From Planctomycetaceae bacterium (lineage in GTDB: Bacteria > Planctomycetota > Planctomycetia > Pirellulales > Lacipirellulaceae), in assembly GCA_002702655.1 (NCBI GenBank), contig PABB01000069.1, positions 62,001 through 126,000 on the forward strand: a stretch of DNA of 64,000 nt, written 5' to 3'. Below are positions 36,324 to 45,776 of this stretch, piece after piece. Within the stretch, counting starts at the first letter, position 1. Each line of letters begins with the position of its first letter. Both the position numbers and the translations under genes were made by a program. The notes beneath the pieces are model-generated. The model worked only from the letters and a program-made list of their open reading frames with translations. It ran no database searches and was not told where the DNA came from.

Positions 36324-37649
36324 CTATCGCGTGGCTAGCGTCGGCGAACCTGGCTCATCCGACGGCTGTTGTGCGTGGGCCAACTGCCACTGGCGAGCGG
36401 CAATCTGCTGCTGCACGAACTGCAGATCGGGCGTGCTCAGGTCGCTCAACTGGCAACGCGTTTGCATGCCGTTGGGCTGTCGGAACACCGCCGTATCGGC
36501 CGTGACCGTTACCAAACGCGCGTCCCAGCGGCGATTGGTTGCGGGGGCCGTCCAGCGGCGCGCTCGATGGCTGGCGAATCCGCCATCGTCCTGCAACACG
36601 GCCTCCGCCTCGACGCGTCCGAACAGGTCGTCGGCATCGACTTCCCCCGGCGCCGCGTCGTCCGGCGCCGCAGCGGGCTCACGGGGGGCGTCCGGATCTT
36701 GATCGCGAGACGGGACCACGGGAAAAGAGCGTTCTGCCGAGCCAAACGGGTCGTCGAGAGGTTCGTCCGCGTCGGCCTCCGGCTCCGGCGACAACGTCGC
36801 TGCCGGCGGGGCCGCGTCCGGCACGGCCGCCGCAGAATCCACCGCCGGAGCCCCCGCATCGTCGCTCGCCATGGGCTGGGGGGCGTACCGACTGCCGCCG
36901 ACGCTGCTGTTCGACTCCTCGACCGGCGCATTGGCCGTCGGCATCTCAAACGCCTCGAAGGGTTCGTAGCGACGGGGCGTTCGTTCCGGCGCGGCCGGCT
37001 CGACCTCGGTCACTGGCTCCGGGCGCGAGGGGCTCCACGCGGGCACGTCCGGCTCGTCCTCGGGCGCGTCCGCCAACGGCGCTCCCTCCTCGGCAAACAT
37101 GTCGGCGGCGGCGATTGGCTCGGGCGCGTCGTCAGCCGGCTCCGTCGAGGCCGTCGTGCTCTCCTGTTCGGAAGTCGCCGGCATCACGGCGTCGGCTGGC
37201 GCGACGTCATCGGCGGCCGTGCTGAGCGGTTCTGCCGGCTCTGGCTGCGGCGGCTCGTCGGCGGCGATCGCCTCGGCCGGCGCCTCGTTCACGTCGGGCG
37301 GAGTGGCCGGCTCGACTTCGGCGGCGGGCTCGGGCTCAGCGGGCGTGGGGATCGGTTCCTCGGCCGGCGCGTCGGACGAGGCCGCCGGTTCGCCGATCGG
37401 GCCGACGACTCCGCAACCGCAGTCGGGCGCCGCGACGCCCAGGGTGACGGTCGGCGCGTAGGTGGTGGCCGCGACGACGACCGGCTCGCAGCAAACGACC
37501 GGCGCGCAGCAGGGGGGCGGGCAGCATTGCGGCTGGCAGTGGCGGGGCCGGCAACAGCGTCGCCACAGCAGGCCCGCGCCCGCCGTGTCAGCCAAGAACA
37601 GAATCACCGTAAACCAGGCCGTCGCCCGGACGACTCGTTGCCAATTCAT
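36324..37649 (-). CDS. Membrane-anchored acidic protein with C-terminal SHD1 domain
   Basis: A 441-aa protein. The N-terminal helix TAWFTVILFLADTAGAGLLW is a signal or anchor, followed by a Cys/Pro-rich patch (RRCCRPRHCQPQCCPPPCC) and about 250 residues of acidic Pro/Glu/Ala/Asp low complexity. The C-terminal 60 residues (RRWDARLVTVTADTAVFRQP, then a Leu-Ser-Asp-Leu-Ser motif and QFVQQQIAAR) match the SHD1 domain (SLA1 homology domain 1). This domain is abundant in planctomycete exported proteins and binds short peptide motifs in eukaryotes. Start ATG 37649 has AGGAGAGGA upstream. Its role is unknown; cell-surface scaffolding is a guess. Confidence 0.8.
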   Translation of the reverse strand: MNWQRVVRATAWFTVILFLADTAGAGLLWRRCCRPRHCQPQCCPPPCCAPVVCCEPVVVAATTYAPTVTLGVAAPDCGCGVVGPIGEPAASSDAPAEEPIPTPAEPEPAAEVEPATPPDVNEAPAEAIAADEPPQPEPAEPLSTAADDVAPADAVMPATSEQESTTASTEPADDAPEPIAAADMFAEEGAPLADAPEDEPDVPAWSPSRPEPVTEVEPAAPERTPRRYEPFEAFEMPTANAPVEESNSSVGGSRYAPQPMASDDAGAPAVDSAAAVPDAAPPAATLSPEPEADADEPLDDPFGSAERSFPVVPSRDQDPDAPREPAAAPDDAAPGEVDADDLFGRVEAEAVLQDDGGFASHRARRWTAPATNRRWDARLVTVTADTAVFRQPNGMQTRCQLSDLSTPDLQFVQQQIAARQWQLAHAQQPSDEPGSPTLATR

Positions 37650-37936
37650 CGTGCGGTCCTCTCCTGCCGAGTCTCTCTCCATCGCCCCCCAGTCTGGATA
37701 GCTTACCGCCGCGCAGGGCGGCTGGCCAAGGGGCGGAGACGGCGGGCGGGGATTCCGTTGGACCGGAATTGCCCGGGGCGAGGGACGACGGCAGGCGCCC
37801 ACGGAGTTCTCTGCCGGGCTGAACTGCACTTCGTTGCCAGGCGCTCCGAGGACATGGGGCGCCGGCAGGCCAGAAGAATTGCGCACCCGCCAGCAGTCGC
37901 TGGCGGTAGGAATCGCCGCTTGGCGGAGCGGGCGTG

Positions 37937-38797
37937 CTACGGGGCGTCGCTCGCCGCCGCGTCGTCAGCGGCCGGCAGCGGAACCGTTGGCAGATTGTGC
38001 TCCAGGAAGCTCTGCACGGCCGCGCGCTTTTCGATCAGCAGCCGCTCTTCCATGCGGTGTTGGGTGGCGGCGCTCTGCCAGCTTTGTGCGAAGGGGCCGG
38101 TCAGTTGAGCCGTGGGGGCGTCGGTCAGCAGGCTGATGGCCCGCCCGAACAAGCTCTCGCCCTCTTGGTGCCACGACAGGATCTTGCTGGAGTAGGTCGT
38201 GACGTGGGCGTCGACGCCATCGGTGCTGAGTTCGGTGATCGCCTCGGCCGCTTTAGCATGCGCCGCGCGACGACTGCTGAGGTAGTCGAACAGTTGCAGG
38301 TTGCAGGCGTCGCCAATGCAGGCTCGGCGGCTTTCTTCCTCTTCGGCGATGATTTCGAGCAACTCGGTCCAGTAGGCATGCGTCAGCACGACCTTCTGCT
38401 CATCGGTCAGCGGGACCAAGTAGCCCAGCGCATCGCGACGGCGCGCCCGCGCCTCCTCGACGGTCACGGGACGCGGCGATTCGGCCTCAGCGGCGTCTTG
38501 TTGGTCGCTTTCCTGTTCGCCGGCGGCCGCGTCAGGGTTCGTCGCGTCGCCGGTTTCGTCGGCGACTTCCGTGGACGTCGGTACCGTTTCGGTCTCATTG
38601 GCTTCGACCAAATCGACGGCCTGCTCGGCGTCGGCGAGCCACTCGGGGGCTTCCACGTCGGCGCTCTTCAGGGCGCTGGCGCACACGCCGCGCAGATCGA
38701 CGCCCAAATAGTTGGCGCCCAGGGCGACCCCCGCGACCAGCGCGATGACGCAGCCGAGGATTTCGACCACCGAGGCTCCGCGGCGATTGATTGACAT
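37937..38797 (-). CDS. Hypothetical membrane-anchored helical protein
   Basis: A 286-aa protein starting MSINRRGASVVEILGCVIAL. RRGASVVE plus the hydrophobic helix is prepilin-like (compare the TadE signature), but no other pilin feature follows. Then comes an acidic Glu/Ala/Thr-rich spacer (about residues 55-115) and a helical C-terminal domain (about 120-275) with CIGDACNLQLFDYLSSRRAA. ATG 38797 has GAGGAG 8 bases upstream; the longer frame to 38953 is Arg-rich and unlikely. It precedes the SHD1 gene by about 290 bases in the same direction. Envelope location is inferred. Confidence 0.72.
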   Translation of the reverse strand: MSINRRGASVVEILGCVIALVAGVALGANYLGVDLRGVCASALKSADVEAPEWLADAEQAVDLVEANETETVPTSTEVADETGDATNPDAAAGEQESDQQDAAEAESPRPVTVEEARARRRDALGYLVPLTDEQKVVLTHAYWTELLEIIAEEEESRRACIGDACNLQLFDYLSSRRAAHAKAAEAITELSTDGVDAHVTTYSSKILSWHQEGESLFGRAISLLTDAPTAQLTGPFAQSWQSAATQHRMEERLLIEKRAAVQSFLEHNLPTVPLPAADDAAASDAP

Positions 38798-39045
38798 GTC
38801 ATGCTCCTCGCGACGGGGCGCGGCGAAGAAAGAATCCCGGAAAATGCGCGGCAGACAGCGGCGTCGGCGCGCAGAGTTGTTCATCCGAAACATAGCTTGC
38901 CGGGCGCGGATGACCCGACCCCGCACCGCCTGCACGGGACGTTTCGCAGACAATCCTCCGGCGGCGAGGATTGTGCCGATTGTGACGAAGGGTCAGTCGT
39001 CGGCGACGGCTGCCGGTACGCGGGGGAGGACTTAGTAGAATTACC

Positions 39046-39267
39046 TCACTCCAGCGGCGCCCGCGAATCGGGCGTCAACTGGCTCGTGAGCTGCTCGCGT
39101 TTGAGCTTCCGCCGCACCCACCAGTGCGGATCGTAGGGCTGGTCGATCAACCGGCACGGCTTGCCCAAGCCCGGCAGCTTTTCAAATTCGCCCGCTTCGA
39201 TCGCGGCCTGGATCTTGTGCTCGGCGACCAATTGGACGGCCTGCTCGGAGAAACTGACGCCAGCCAT
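39046..39267 (-). CDS. DUF1992 (DnaJ-homologue C28-like) small protein
   Basis: A 73-aa protein covering the DUF1992 core: KIQAAIEAGEFEKLPGLGKP followed by the Asp-Pro-His-Trp-Trp stretch and RRKLKREQL. The domain occurs alone in bacteria and fused to a J-domain in eukaryotes; its molecular role is unsettled. ATG 39267 (MAGVSFSEQ) is preferred over ATG 39276 (MPTMAG); spacing does not decide. The gene is short relative to typical 110-130-aa members because the C-terminal helices are missing, although the most conserved block is intact. Confidence 0.85.
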   Translation of the reverse strand: MAGVSFSEQAVQLVAEHKIQAAIEAGEFEKLPGLGKPCRLIDQPYDPHWWVRRKLKREQLTSQLTPDSRAPLE

Positions 39268-39455
39268 GGTTGGCACTCGCGCGGCAAAGGGTGCGTCGAC
39301 TCACAGAATGCCGGCCGCTTGGTCGCGACCGGCCGCGGTTTTCGGTAGCTTAGGAGAGCGGCGGCGGCGGCGTCCAGCGAAAAACCGGTCGCTCGCGGGC
39401 GCCACGGAAGCTCCGCCGCCCTGTCGATAGCACGCTCCCACTGAGGAACCTTGCC

Positions 39456-40775
39456 ATGATTCGCCCCCGACTGTTGCCGCCCTGCTGTGTGCTGCTGATT
39501 GCGCTGACCAGCGCCGCCCGGGCCGAGGATTGGATCGGCTTTCGCGGCCCCGATAGCGCCGGCGTGGCCGAGGCCACGGGTCTGCCGACCACGTGGAGCG
39601 AGACCGAAAACGTCGTCTGGAAGTGCGATCTGCCCGGCCCAGGCACCAGCAGTCCGACGATCATTGGCAATTCGATCTATCTGACCTGCTACACCGGCTA
39701 CGCCGAGTCGATCGAGGAGCCGGGCGACCAGACCAACCTGATGCGGCACGTCATCTGCGTGAATCGCACCACGGGCAAGATTGCCTGGCAAAAGGAATTC
39801 GAGCCCCGACTGCCCGAGTCGCGGTACAGCCCGCCCAACGACGCCCGGCACGGCTACGCCTCCAGCACCATCACCAGCGACGGCGAGCGGCTGTACGTGT
39901 TCTTCGGCGCCTCGGGCATGTATTGCCTCGAGAGGGACGGCAAGGAAATCTGGCACAAGGACCTCGGCGACGGGACGCACGGCTGGGGCTCGGGCACGTC
40001 GCCGCTGCTCGTCGACGACATGGTGATCGTCAACGCCAGCATCGAGAGCAACCGGATGGTGGCACTCAACAAACTCACCGGCGATGAAATCTGGAGCGTG
40101 CCGGGCATCGACCGCTGCTGGTCGTCGCCCGTGTTGGTCGACGCCGGCGACCGCCAGGAGTTGGTGCTCAACGTGCCGCGGGTGCTCACCTCCTACGACC
40201 CGGCGACGGGCAAGGAGTTGTGGCACTGCGAGGGCATGCCCGACGGCTATCTGGTGCCTACCGTCACGGCCCACGACGGGATCGTGTACGTCATCGGCGC
40301 CCGGCAAAACACGGCCGCGGCGGTCCGCACCGGCGGCAGCGGCGACGTGACCGAGACGCACGTCGAGTGGCGAGTGAAGAAGGGCTCGAACGTCTCCTCG
40401 CCCACGTACCTGGACGGCTACGTGTACTTCTTCAACGAGAAGGACGGCATCGCGTTTTGCGTCGACGCCGAGAATGGCGACGTGCAATTCCAGAAACGGC
40501 TGGAGCCGCGCCCGGGGCTGATCTACAGCTCGCCGCTGGCGGCCGACGGGAAAATCTACGCGGTCTCGCAGGAGAACGGCACGTACGTGATTGCCGCCAA
40601 ACCGGAGTTCGAGCAGTTGGCGGTCAACCACGTGGGCGACCCCGACGGCGATCCAGTCCGCGCCAATGCCAGCCTGGTCGAAGCGGACAACCTCCTGTAC
40701 CTCCGCAACGACGAAGCGCTATACTGCATCGGCAAGGTCGAAACGGCGGCGGCCGATGCGGCCAGGACGCGCTGA
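39456..40775 (+). CDS. Secreted PQQ-repeat beta-propeller protein
   Basis: A 439-aa exported protein with signal peptide (about 1-24, ending LTSAARA), then [15 protein letters not shown], the start of the planctomycete PQQ-like family. Propeller blades repeat the pattern of a Trp or Tyr strand plus [28 protein letters not shown] and [15 protein letters not shown]. No dehydrogenase ligand set is evident, so it is probably a structural or substrate-binding propeller, not a PQQ enzyme. Proteins like this are extremely common in Pirellulales. It is followed by repeat family B copy 2 and then purE, which is unrelated. Confidence 0.88.
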   Translation: MIRPRLLPPCCVLLIALTSAARAEDWIGFRGPDSAGVAEATGLPTTWSETENVVWKCDLPGPGTSSPTIIGNSIYLTCYTGYAESIEEPGDQTNLMRHVICVNRTTGKIAWQKEFEPRLPESRYSPPNDARHGYASSTITSDGERLYVFFGASGMYCLERDGKEIWHKDLGDGTHGWGSGTSPLLVDDMVIVNASIESNRMVALNKLTGDEIWSVPGIDRCWSSPVLVDAGDRQELVLNVPRVLTSYDPATGKELWHCEGMPDGYLVPTVTAHDGIVYVIGARQNTAAAVRTGGSGDVTETHVEWRVKKGSNVSSPTYLDGYVYFFNEKDGIAFCVDAENGDVQFQKRLEPRPGLIYSSPLAADGKIYAVSQENGTYVIAAKPEFEQLAVNHVGDPDGDPVRANASLVEADNLLYLRNDEALYCIGKVETAAADAARTR

Positions 40776-40785
40776 ACGATCTGAA

Positions 40786-40862
40786 GGGTGGCTGGGGACG
40801 ACCGAAGGGAGCCCCCAGCGATATCCCTGGGGGCTTCGCTACGCTTCGTCCCCAGCCACCCC
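40786..40862. repeat. Inverted-end repeat, family B copy 2
   Basis: A 77-base element with near-perfect complementary ends (GGTGGCTGGGGACGA and TCGTCCCCAGCCACC) and an inner hairpin GAGCCCCCAG / CTGGGGGCTTC. It matches copy 1 (26994-27070) in length and layout. It occupies most of the gap between the PQQ protein gene and purE. Confidence 0.88.
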
Positions 40863-40909
40863 TTTCATGTACCCAATCACGCAACCGCCCCAACTCCAGG
40901 TTCCTCGCT

Positions 40910-41389
40910 ATGCCACTCGTCGGCGTCATCATGGGCAGTCGCAGCGACTGGGAGACGATGCAGGCCGCGGCCGACGTGCTGGCGGATTTCGGCGTCGACC
41001 ATGAATGCGAGATCGTCTCGGCCCATCGCACGCCGCAGTGGATGGTCCAGTACGCCACCACCGCGGAACAGCGCGGGTTGGAGGTGATCATCGCCGGCGC
41101 CGGCGGGGCGGCGCACCTGCCGGGGATGGTCGCCTCGATGACCGTGCTGCCCGTGCTGGGGGTGCCGGTGCAGAGCAAAGCGCTCAGCGGACTCGACTCG
41201 CTGCTGTCGATCGTGCAGATGCCCGGCGGCGTCCCGGTGGGCACGCTGGCGATCGGCGCCGCGGGAGCCCGCAACGCCGGTCTGCTAGCTGTCCGCATCC
41301 TGGCCGGCCCGCGCAAGGATTTGCGCGAAAAGCTACACGAGTTCCAGCAGACGCAAACGGACAAGGTCCGCGGCGACTCGCTGCCGTAG
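40910..41389 (+). CDS. purE: N5-carboxyaminoimidazole ribonucleotide mutase
   Basis: Purine synthesis step converting N5-CAIR to CAIR. The 159-aa protein has the class I PurE motifs [22 protein letters not shown] and [16 protein letters not shown] chose ATG 40910, which begins [10 protein letters not shown] exactly as in the family. The same frame is open far upstream inside the PQQ gene, but that part is the wrong frame of that gene and cannot be coding. No purK is adjacent, which would be needed to make N5-CAIR from AIR; the window does not tell whether it lies elsewhere. Confidence 0.95.
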   Translation: MPLVGVIMGSRSDWETMQAAADVLADFGVDHECEIVSAHRTPQWMVQYATTAEQRGLEVIIAGAGGAAHLPGMVASMTVLPVLGVPVQSKALSGLDSLLSIVQMPGGVPVGTLAIGAAGARNAGLLAVRILAGPRKDLREKLHEFQQTQTDKVRGDSLP

Positions 41390-41522
41390 TCGCCGGCGCG
41401 AATTGGCCTTTCAGTGCCAGTTCATACAGTTTACGCGAGCGAACCTGCTACCATTCTGGTCTCTGCGAACGTGCCGCGCTGGCGCCTCGCCCGTCATCTT
41501 GCCTCTCAGGAGATTCGTCACG

Positions 41523-42107
41523 ATGAGAATGCGCCCCACCGTCGCATTGTGCGCACTATTGTTGCTGGCCGGCATTCAAGCCCCCGCCTCGGCGGCTGAC
41601 TTCAAGATCGACCCGTCGCACACGTCGATCGTGTTCGGCGTGAGCCATCTGGGATACAGCTACACCTATGGGCGATTCAACAAGATCAACAAGGGCGTCT
41701 TCACGCTCGAGCCGGGCGGCGGATCGTTTGAGATCGTCATCGACGCGGCCAGCGTCGACACGGCCGACGCCAAGCGCGACGAGCATCTGCGGGGCCCCGA
41801 CTTTTTCAACGCCGCGCAGTTCCCCGCCATCATGTTCAAGAGCGAGAAGGTGTCGGTGAAGGAAGCCGAAGGCGGCTCGATCTACACCGTCGCGGGCAAA
41901 ATGACGATGCACGGCGAGACGCGGCCCGTGACGCTTGAAATGCGTAAGCTCGGCGAGGGGCAATCCCCCTTTGGCGACTACCGCGCCGGCTTCCTGCTGC
42001 AGACCAAGCTGAAGCGCAGCGACTACGGCATGAAGAGCATGCTCGAAGGAATTGGCGACGAGGTGCTGATCACCATCAGCTTCGAAGGCGTGCGACAGGG
42101 TCAATAG
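41523..42107 (+). CDS. YceI-family periplasmic protein
   Basis: A 194-aa exported protein of the YceI lipocalin-like fold, which binds polyisoprenoid-type lipids in known structures. The signal peptide spans about 1-24 (ALCALLLLAGIQAPASA). The body shows FKIDPSHTSIVFGVSHLGYS, TADAKRDEHLRGPDFFNAAQ and GKMTMHGETRPVTLEM, all typical. AGGAG lies 10 bases before ATG 41523; a second ATG two codons on is possible. It starts 134 bases after purE and seems independent. The bound lipid and role are unknown. Confidence 0.93.
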   Translation: MRMRPTVALCALLLLAGIQAPASAADFKIDPSHTSIVFGVSHLGYSYTYGRFNKINKGVFTLEPGGGSFEIVIDAASVDTADAKRDEHLRGPDFFNAAQFPAIMFKSEKVSVKEAEGGSIYTVAGKMTMHGETRPVTLEMRKLGEGQSPFGDYRAGFLLQTKLKRSDYGMKSMLEGIGDEVLITISFEGVRQGQ

Positions 42108-42124
42108 GGTCGTTTCCTTGGGTT

Positions 42125-42212
42125 CCCCTCCCTTGAAGGGAGGGGCAAGGGGAGGGATTGCAGACGCCGATGCTTGCGGCCCTCACCGACCCTCTCCGCT
42201 CAAGGGAGAGGG
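42125..42212. repeat. Paired CCCTCTCC-type hairpins, family F
   Basis: Two hairpins fill the gap between the YceI gene and the next gene: CCCCTCCC-TTGA-AGGGAGGGG (42125-42145) and CCCTCTCC with GGAGAGGG (42190-42212). Hairpins of this wording are dispersed in many bacterial genomes. The pair has the same two-arm architecture as the other elements in this window. Confidence 0.8.
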
Positions 42213-42248
42213 AGCTCGCAATTGGCGTGAAGAGCCGTCACCGACTCA

Positions 42249-43253
42249 GTGTCGATGGCCTCGTTGCGCTCAGCATGGAGCAGTCGATTGGTTTCACTCG
42301 CGGATGTGATCGCCGGCGCCGGCGTGCCCGTGACCGTGGCGGCCGTGATCTGGTGGATCGTGCAGCGGATCGGCGGAGCGCGCCGCGCAGCGCCGGAGGT
42401 CGCCTGGTGCGCGGCCGCGGCGATCGGCTACGTGGCCGGCGAGTTGGCGCTGCGGGCCAGAAGCGTGCAGCCCTCGGCCTGGACCGAAGCGTTTGGCGAA
42501 CTGATCCGTCCGCACGATGCGACCGACTGGCTGCCGATGTTCGCCGTGGGCGCCGCCGTGATCGGTATCGCGATTGTGGCAACGTGGCCCGGGCGGACGA
42601 GTTGGGGGCCCTGGGCGGCAGCGGTGGCGCTCTGCCTGGCGCTGCCGTGGCGGTTGCTCGCTGGCAGCCGGTACCTGCCCAGCGAGGAATTGCGCGAGGC
42701 GGGATTCGGCGCTGACCCGTGGCGGTGGCAAACGGCCGAAATCGCACTGCCGGCAGCGGCGCTCGTCGCGTGGCTCACCTGGACGGCTGCCGAGCCCGGC
42801 CCGCAGCCGCGCATTCGAGCGGGGCTGGCCGTGCTGACGGCCGTCGGCGCCGCGGCACTGGCGGGACTGTCGGGCTCGTTCAGCTACGCTCTGTCGATCG
42901 GGGCGATGGCGGCCAGCCTGGGCGGGTGCGCCGCGGCGGCGTGGATCTCGCGCAACCCCGTCGGGCCGCGCGGCGCCGCCGGGCCGGGCACGCTGGTGGT
43001 CGCCGGCATGCTGCTGTGCGGCGTCGCGTTTTCGGAGATCGTCTGGTGGCGTGCGGCCCTGGTGGGCGTGGCGTGGGTGGCGGCCGCGGGCCGCATCCCG
43101 TGGCTGGCGGCATCGTCGCGCAAAGCGGTCGTGCTGCGGGCGGTCCTGTGCCTGCTGCCGCTGGCCATTGCGGTCGGCGCCGCCGCCTTCGACTTCGCCG
43201 AGGCGCTGCAGCAACAATCGACCGAGCCGGCCAACCCCTATCTGTCGCTGTGA
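42249..43253 (+). CDS. Polytopic membrane protein, unknown
   Basis: A 334-aa inner-membrane protein with about nine hydrophobic helices (for instance AGVPVTVAAVIWWIVQRI, MFAVGAAVIGIAIVATWPG, AVLCLLPLAIAVGAAAFDF) and no recognisable soluble domain. I could not match it to a transporter family. Starts are ambiguous: GTG 42249 or ATG 42255, with a weak site for both. It converges with mnmA, whose stop is 26 bases away. Codon use looks like the surrounding genes, so it is probably real. Confidence 0.68.
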   Translation: MSMASLRSAWSSRLVSLADVIAGAGVPVTVAAVIWWIVQRIGGARRAAPEVAWCAAAAIGYVAGELALRARSVQPSAWTEAFGELIRPHDATDWLPMFAVGAAVIGIAIVATWPGRTSWGPWAAAVALCLALPWRLLAGSRYLPSEELREAGFGADPWRWQTAEIALPAAALVAWLTWTAAEPGPQPRIRAGLAVLTAVGAAALAGLSGSFSYALSIGAMAASLGGCAAAAWISRNPVGPRGAAGPGTLVVAGMLLCGVAFSEIVWWRAALVGVAWVAAAGRIPWLAASSRKAVVLRAVLCLLPLAIAVGAAAFDFAEALQQQSTEPANPYLSL

Positions 43254-43278
43254 GGGCGCCGACCGCCGCCGCGGGGCC

Positions 43279-44424
43279 TCACTCGATCCACCCGCCGCCC
43301 AGCACGCGCTCTCCGTCGTAGCACACCGCCGCCTGCCCCGGGGCGACGTGCAATTGCGGCTGGTCGAACTGCACGTTCAACCGGCCGTCGGGGAGCAACT
43401 CGCACGCCGCCGCCGCCGCCCGCGAGTTGTACCGCACCTGCACCTGGCATTTCGCGGGCAGCGACGCCGGATCGACGAGCCAATTGCACTGGCAGGCCAT
43501 AAGCTGCCGGCGGCCCAATTCGTCGCGATTGCCCAGCACGACGCGGCGCGTGTCGGGTTCGATCCGCACCACGAACTTCGGCTCGCCCAGAGCAATGCCC
43601 AGCCCCTTGCGCTGGCCGACGGTGAAACTCTCGACGCCGCCGTGCTCGCCCACGACCGTGCCGTCGGTCAGCACGAACTGGCCGCCGCGGCCAGCCTGCT
43701 CGCCCCGCTGCTGCTGATAGCCGCGGACAAACTGGTCGTAGCGGCCGCTGGTCACAAAGCAGATCTCCTGGCTGTCCTTCTTGGCGGCGACGTTGAGCCC
43801 CAGTTGCTCGGCGATCGCGCGAATCGCCGGCTTGTCGTAGTCGCCCACCGGCAGCAGCATTCGCGGCAGCAGCTCGCGACCGATGCCGAACAAGACGTAG
43901 GACTGGTCCTTGCCCGCATCGCGACCGCGGACCAGGCGCGGCTCCGCGGCGCCCCGGACGGGTTCCAGGCGTGCGTAATGGCCGGTGGCGACGAATTCCG
44001 CCCCGGCGGCGTCGGCATAGTCGAACAGTTTGCCGAACTTGATCCAGTTATTGCACTGCACGCAGGGGTTGGGCGTGCGGCCGGCCGCGTATTCGTCGAC
44101 GAAGTAGTCGATGATCCGCCCGAACTCCCGATCCAGGTTCAGCGCGTAAAACGGAATCCCCAGGCCGTCGGCCACGCGGCGCGCGTCCTCGGCGTCGGCG
44201 GCGGTGCAGCAACCCTGCTTGTGGTCCAGCCGGTCGACGATCGGCAATTGTCGCGACGCGGCGGCGCGACGCGCCTCCTCGGCCGGCTCCACCGCACACG
44301 CCGCGGGCGACTCATGCCCGTGGCGCATGAAGACGCCAATCACGTCGTGCCCCTGCTGTTGCAGCAGGTGGGCGGCGACGCTCGAATCGACCCCTCCGGA
44401 CATGGCTAGCACGACGCGCGACAT
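43279..44424 (-). CDS. mnmA: tRNA-specific 2-thiouridylase
   Basis: Thiolates U34 of Lys, Glu and Gln tRNAs using ATP and a sulfur relay. The 381-aa protein has the PP-loop VVLAMSGGVDSSVAAHLL at its N-terminus and the catalytic cysteine in RTPNPCVQCNNWIKFG. The second cysteine is in KKDSQEICFVTSG, and GKDQSYVLFGIG also matches. The C-terminal beta domain (about 285-381) is complete. ATG 44424 starts the protein immediately at the PP-loop; longer frames run into the prfB leader. It is divergent from prfB with 99 bases between the starts, so two translation-related genes share a promoter region. Confidence 0.96.
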   Translation of the reverse strand: MSRVVLAMSGGVDSSVAAHLLQQQGHDVIGVFMRHGHESPAACAVEPAEEARRAAASRQLPIVDRLDHKQGCCTAADAEDARRVADGLGIPFYALNLDREFGRIIDYFVDEYAAGRTPNPCVQCNNWIKFGKLFDYADAAGAEFVATGHYARLEPVRGAAEPRLVRGRDAGKDQSYVLFGIGRELLPRMLLPVGDYDKPAIRAIAEQLGLNVAAKKDSQEICFVTSGRYDQFVRGYQQQRGEQAGRGGQFVLTDGTVVGEHGGVESFTVGQRKGLGIALGEPKFVVRIEPDTRRVVLGNRDELGRRQLMACQCNWLVDPASLPAKCQVQVRYNSRAAAAACELLPDGRLNVQFDQPQLHVAPGQAAVCYDGERVLGGGWIE

Positions 44425-44523
44425 AGTACCCGCGAGTCTATACCGAGCCCCTCGTCGCCGGCCAGCCGGCCGCCTATAATCCTTCGTTTCGCCGCCGTTG
44501 TTCCCCCGCGGGAGTCCCGACCG

Positions 44524-45646
44524 ATGCTCGACAGTCAGTACTACGATCGCGCCGCCGCGATTCGCCAGACGATTGTCCAGTTGCGGGACTCTCTTTGACT
44601 TTGCGGCCAAAGAAGAGCAGATCGCCGCGATTGAGCAGCGCATGGCTCAGCCCGACTTCTGGAACGACCAGGAGCAGGCTCAGGCGGTCGTGGCCGAGCG
44701 CAAGGGGCTCGACGCGGTGCTCAAGCCGCTTTCCGGCGCGATTGAGGCAGCCGAGGAACTCGACACCACGATCGAGTTCGCCGAAGAAGACGCCGAGTTG
44801 GCTGCCGAAGTTCCCGCCAAGATCGAGCACCTGGAACAACTGCTCGAGGAGCTCAAGCTCAAGGCGCTGCTCAACGGCCCGCACGACGCGGCCGGCGCGC
44901 TGATCACGATCAACGCCCGCGACGGCGGGACCGATGCGAACGACTGGGCCGAAATGCTGCTGCGGATGTATCTGCAGTGGGCCCAGAAGAACGACTACAG
45001 CGCCGAACTGATCGACCGCCAGGACAACGAAGAGGCGGGCATCAACAACGCCACGATCGCAATCCGCGGGCCGATGGCCTACGGCTATCTGCGCGGCGAA
45101 AGCGGCATGCATCGCCTGGTCCGCATCAGCCCGTTCAACAGCGAAGGCAAGCGGCAGACCAGCTTCGCGGCAGTCGACGTGTCGCCGGAAATCTCCGACT
45201 CGGTCGAGATCGACATCGACGAGGCGGACGTGCGGGTCGACACCTACCGGGCCAGCGGCGCCGGCGGCCAGCACGTCAACAAGACCGACAGTGCGATCCG
45301 GCTGACCCACGAACCGACCGGTATCGTGGTGCAGTGTCAGAACGAACGCAGCCAGCACAAGAACCGAGCCACCGCGTGGAAGATGCTCCGCTCGCGGATG
45401 GCCCAGTTCGAGGAAGAGAAGCGTGAGCAGGAGGAGGCCGCCAAGTATCAGCGGCAGGCGAAAACGGGCTTCGGCTCGCAGATTCGCAACTACTTTCTGC
45501 ACCCCGACCAGCGCGTGAAGGACGCCCGCACCAAGTACCAGCAGGGCAACTTCCACGCGGTGATGGACGGCGACATCCAGGGCTTCTTCGACGCCGTGCT
45601 CCGCTGGCGGGCCGGGCAACCGGTCGAGGGCGCCGAGGACGACTAG
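44524..45646 (+). CDS. prfB: Peptide chain release factor 2, expressed by programmed +1 frameshift
   Basis: Releases peptides at UGA and UAA. The reading frame is split: codons 1-24 run from ATG 44524 (MLDSQYYDRAAAIRQTIVQL, then RDSL) to CTT at 44593-44595, followed by in-frame TGA at 44596-44598. The +1 frame then continues DFAAKEEQIAA to the stop at 45646, giving 373 aa, the normal length. CTTTGAC is the classic RF2 frameshift site. Skipping the T at 44596 joins the frames. RF2 hallmarks are intact: SPF at residues 202-204 (UGA recognition) and GGQ at 247-249 (peptidyl release) in SGAGGQHVNKTDSA. Low RF2 lets the ribosome shift, so the protein controls its own synthesis. Annotation from the second frame alone would lose the true N-terminus. 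Confidence 0.95.
44590..44599 (+). promoter_or_regulatory. RF2 programmed +1 frameshift site
   Basis: TCTCTTTGAC contains CTT-TGA-C, the slippery codon, internal stop and 3' C conserved in RF2 genes. Upstream, CGGGAC (44584-44589) is a weak stand-in for the AGGGGG Shine-Dalgarno-like stimulator of E. coli prfB, at a spacing similar to the E. coli one. Confidence 0.92.
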
Positions 45647-45667
45647 TCGGGCGGCGACGGCAACCCG

Positions 45668-45742
45668 GCGTGCCGCGGCTCGGCGAGCCGTGCAGTTGAC
45701 CGGCCCGCGTTGCACTTCGCACGGCTCGCAGAGCCGTGGCAC
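45668..45742. repeat. Double-hairpin repeat, family A copy 3
   Basis: Left arm 45668-45692 (CGCGGCTC-GGC-GAGCCGTG) and right arm 45720-45742 (CACGGCTC-GCA-GAGCCGTG plus GCAC) lie between prfB and the next gene. The left arm has an A-to-G change that leaves a G-T pair, so this copy is slightly degraded. The spacer ends in CTTCG before the right arm, as in copies 2 and 4. Confidence 0.88.
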
Positions 45743-45776
45743 ACCCTTGGTTCTTGCAGGCGATCAGCGCGGGCGC

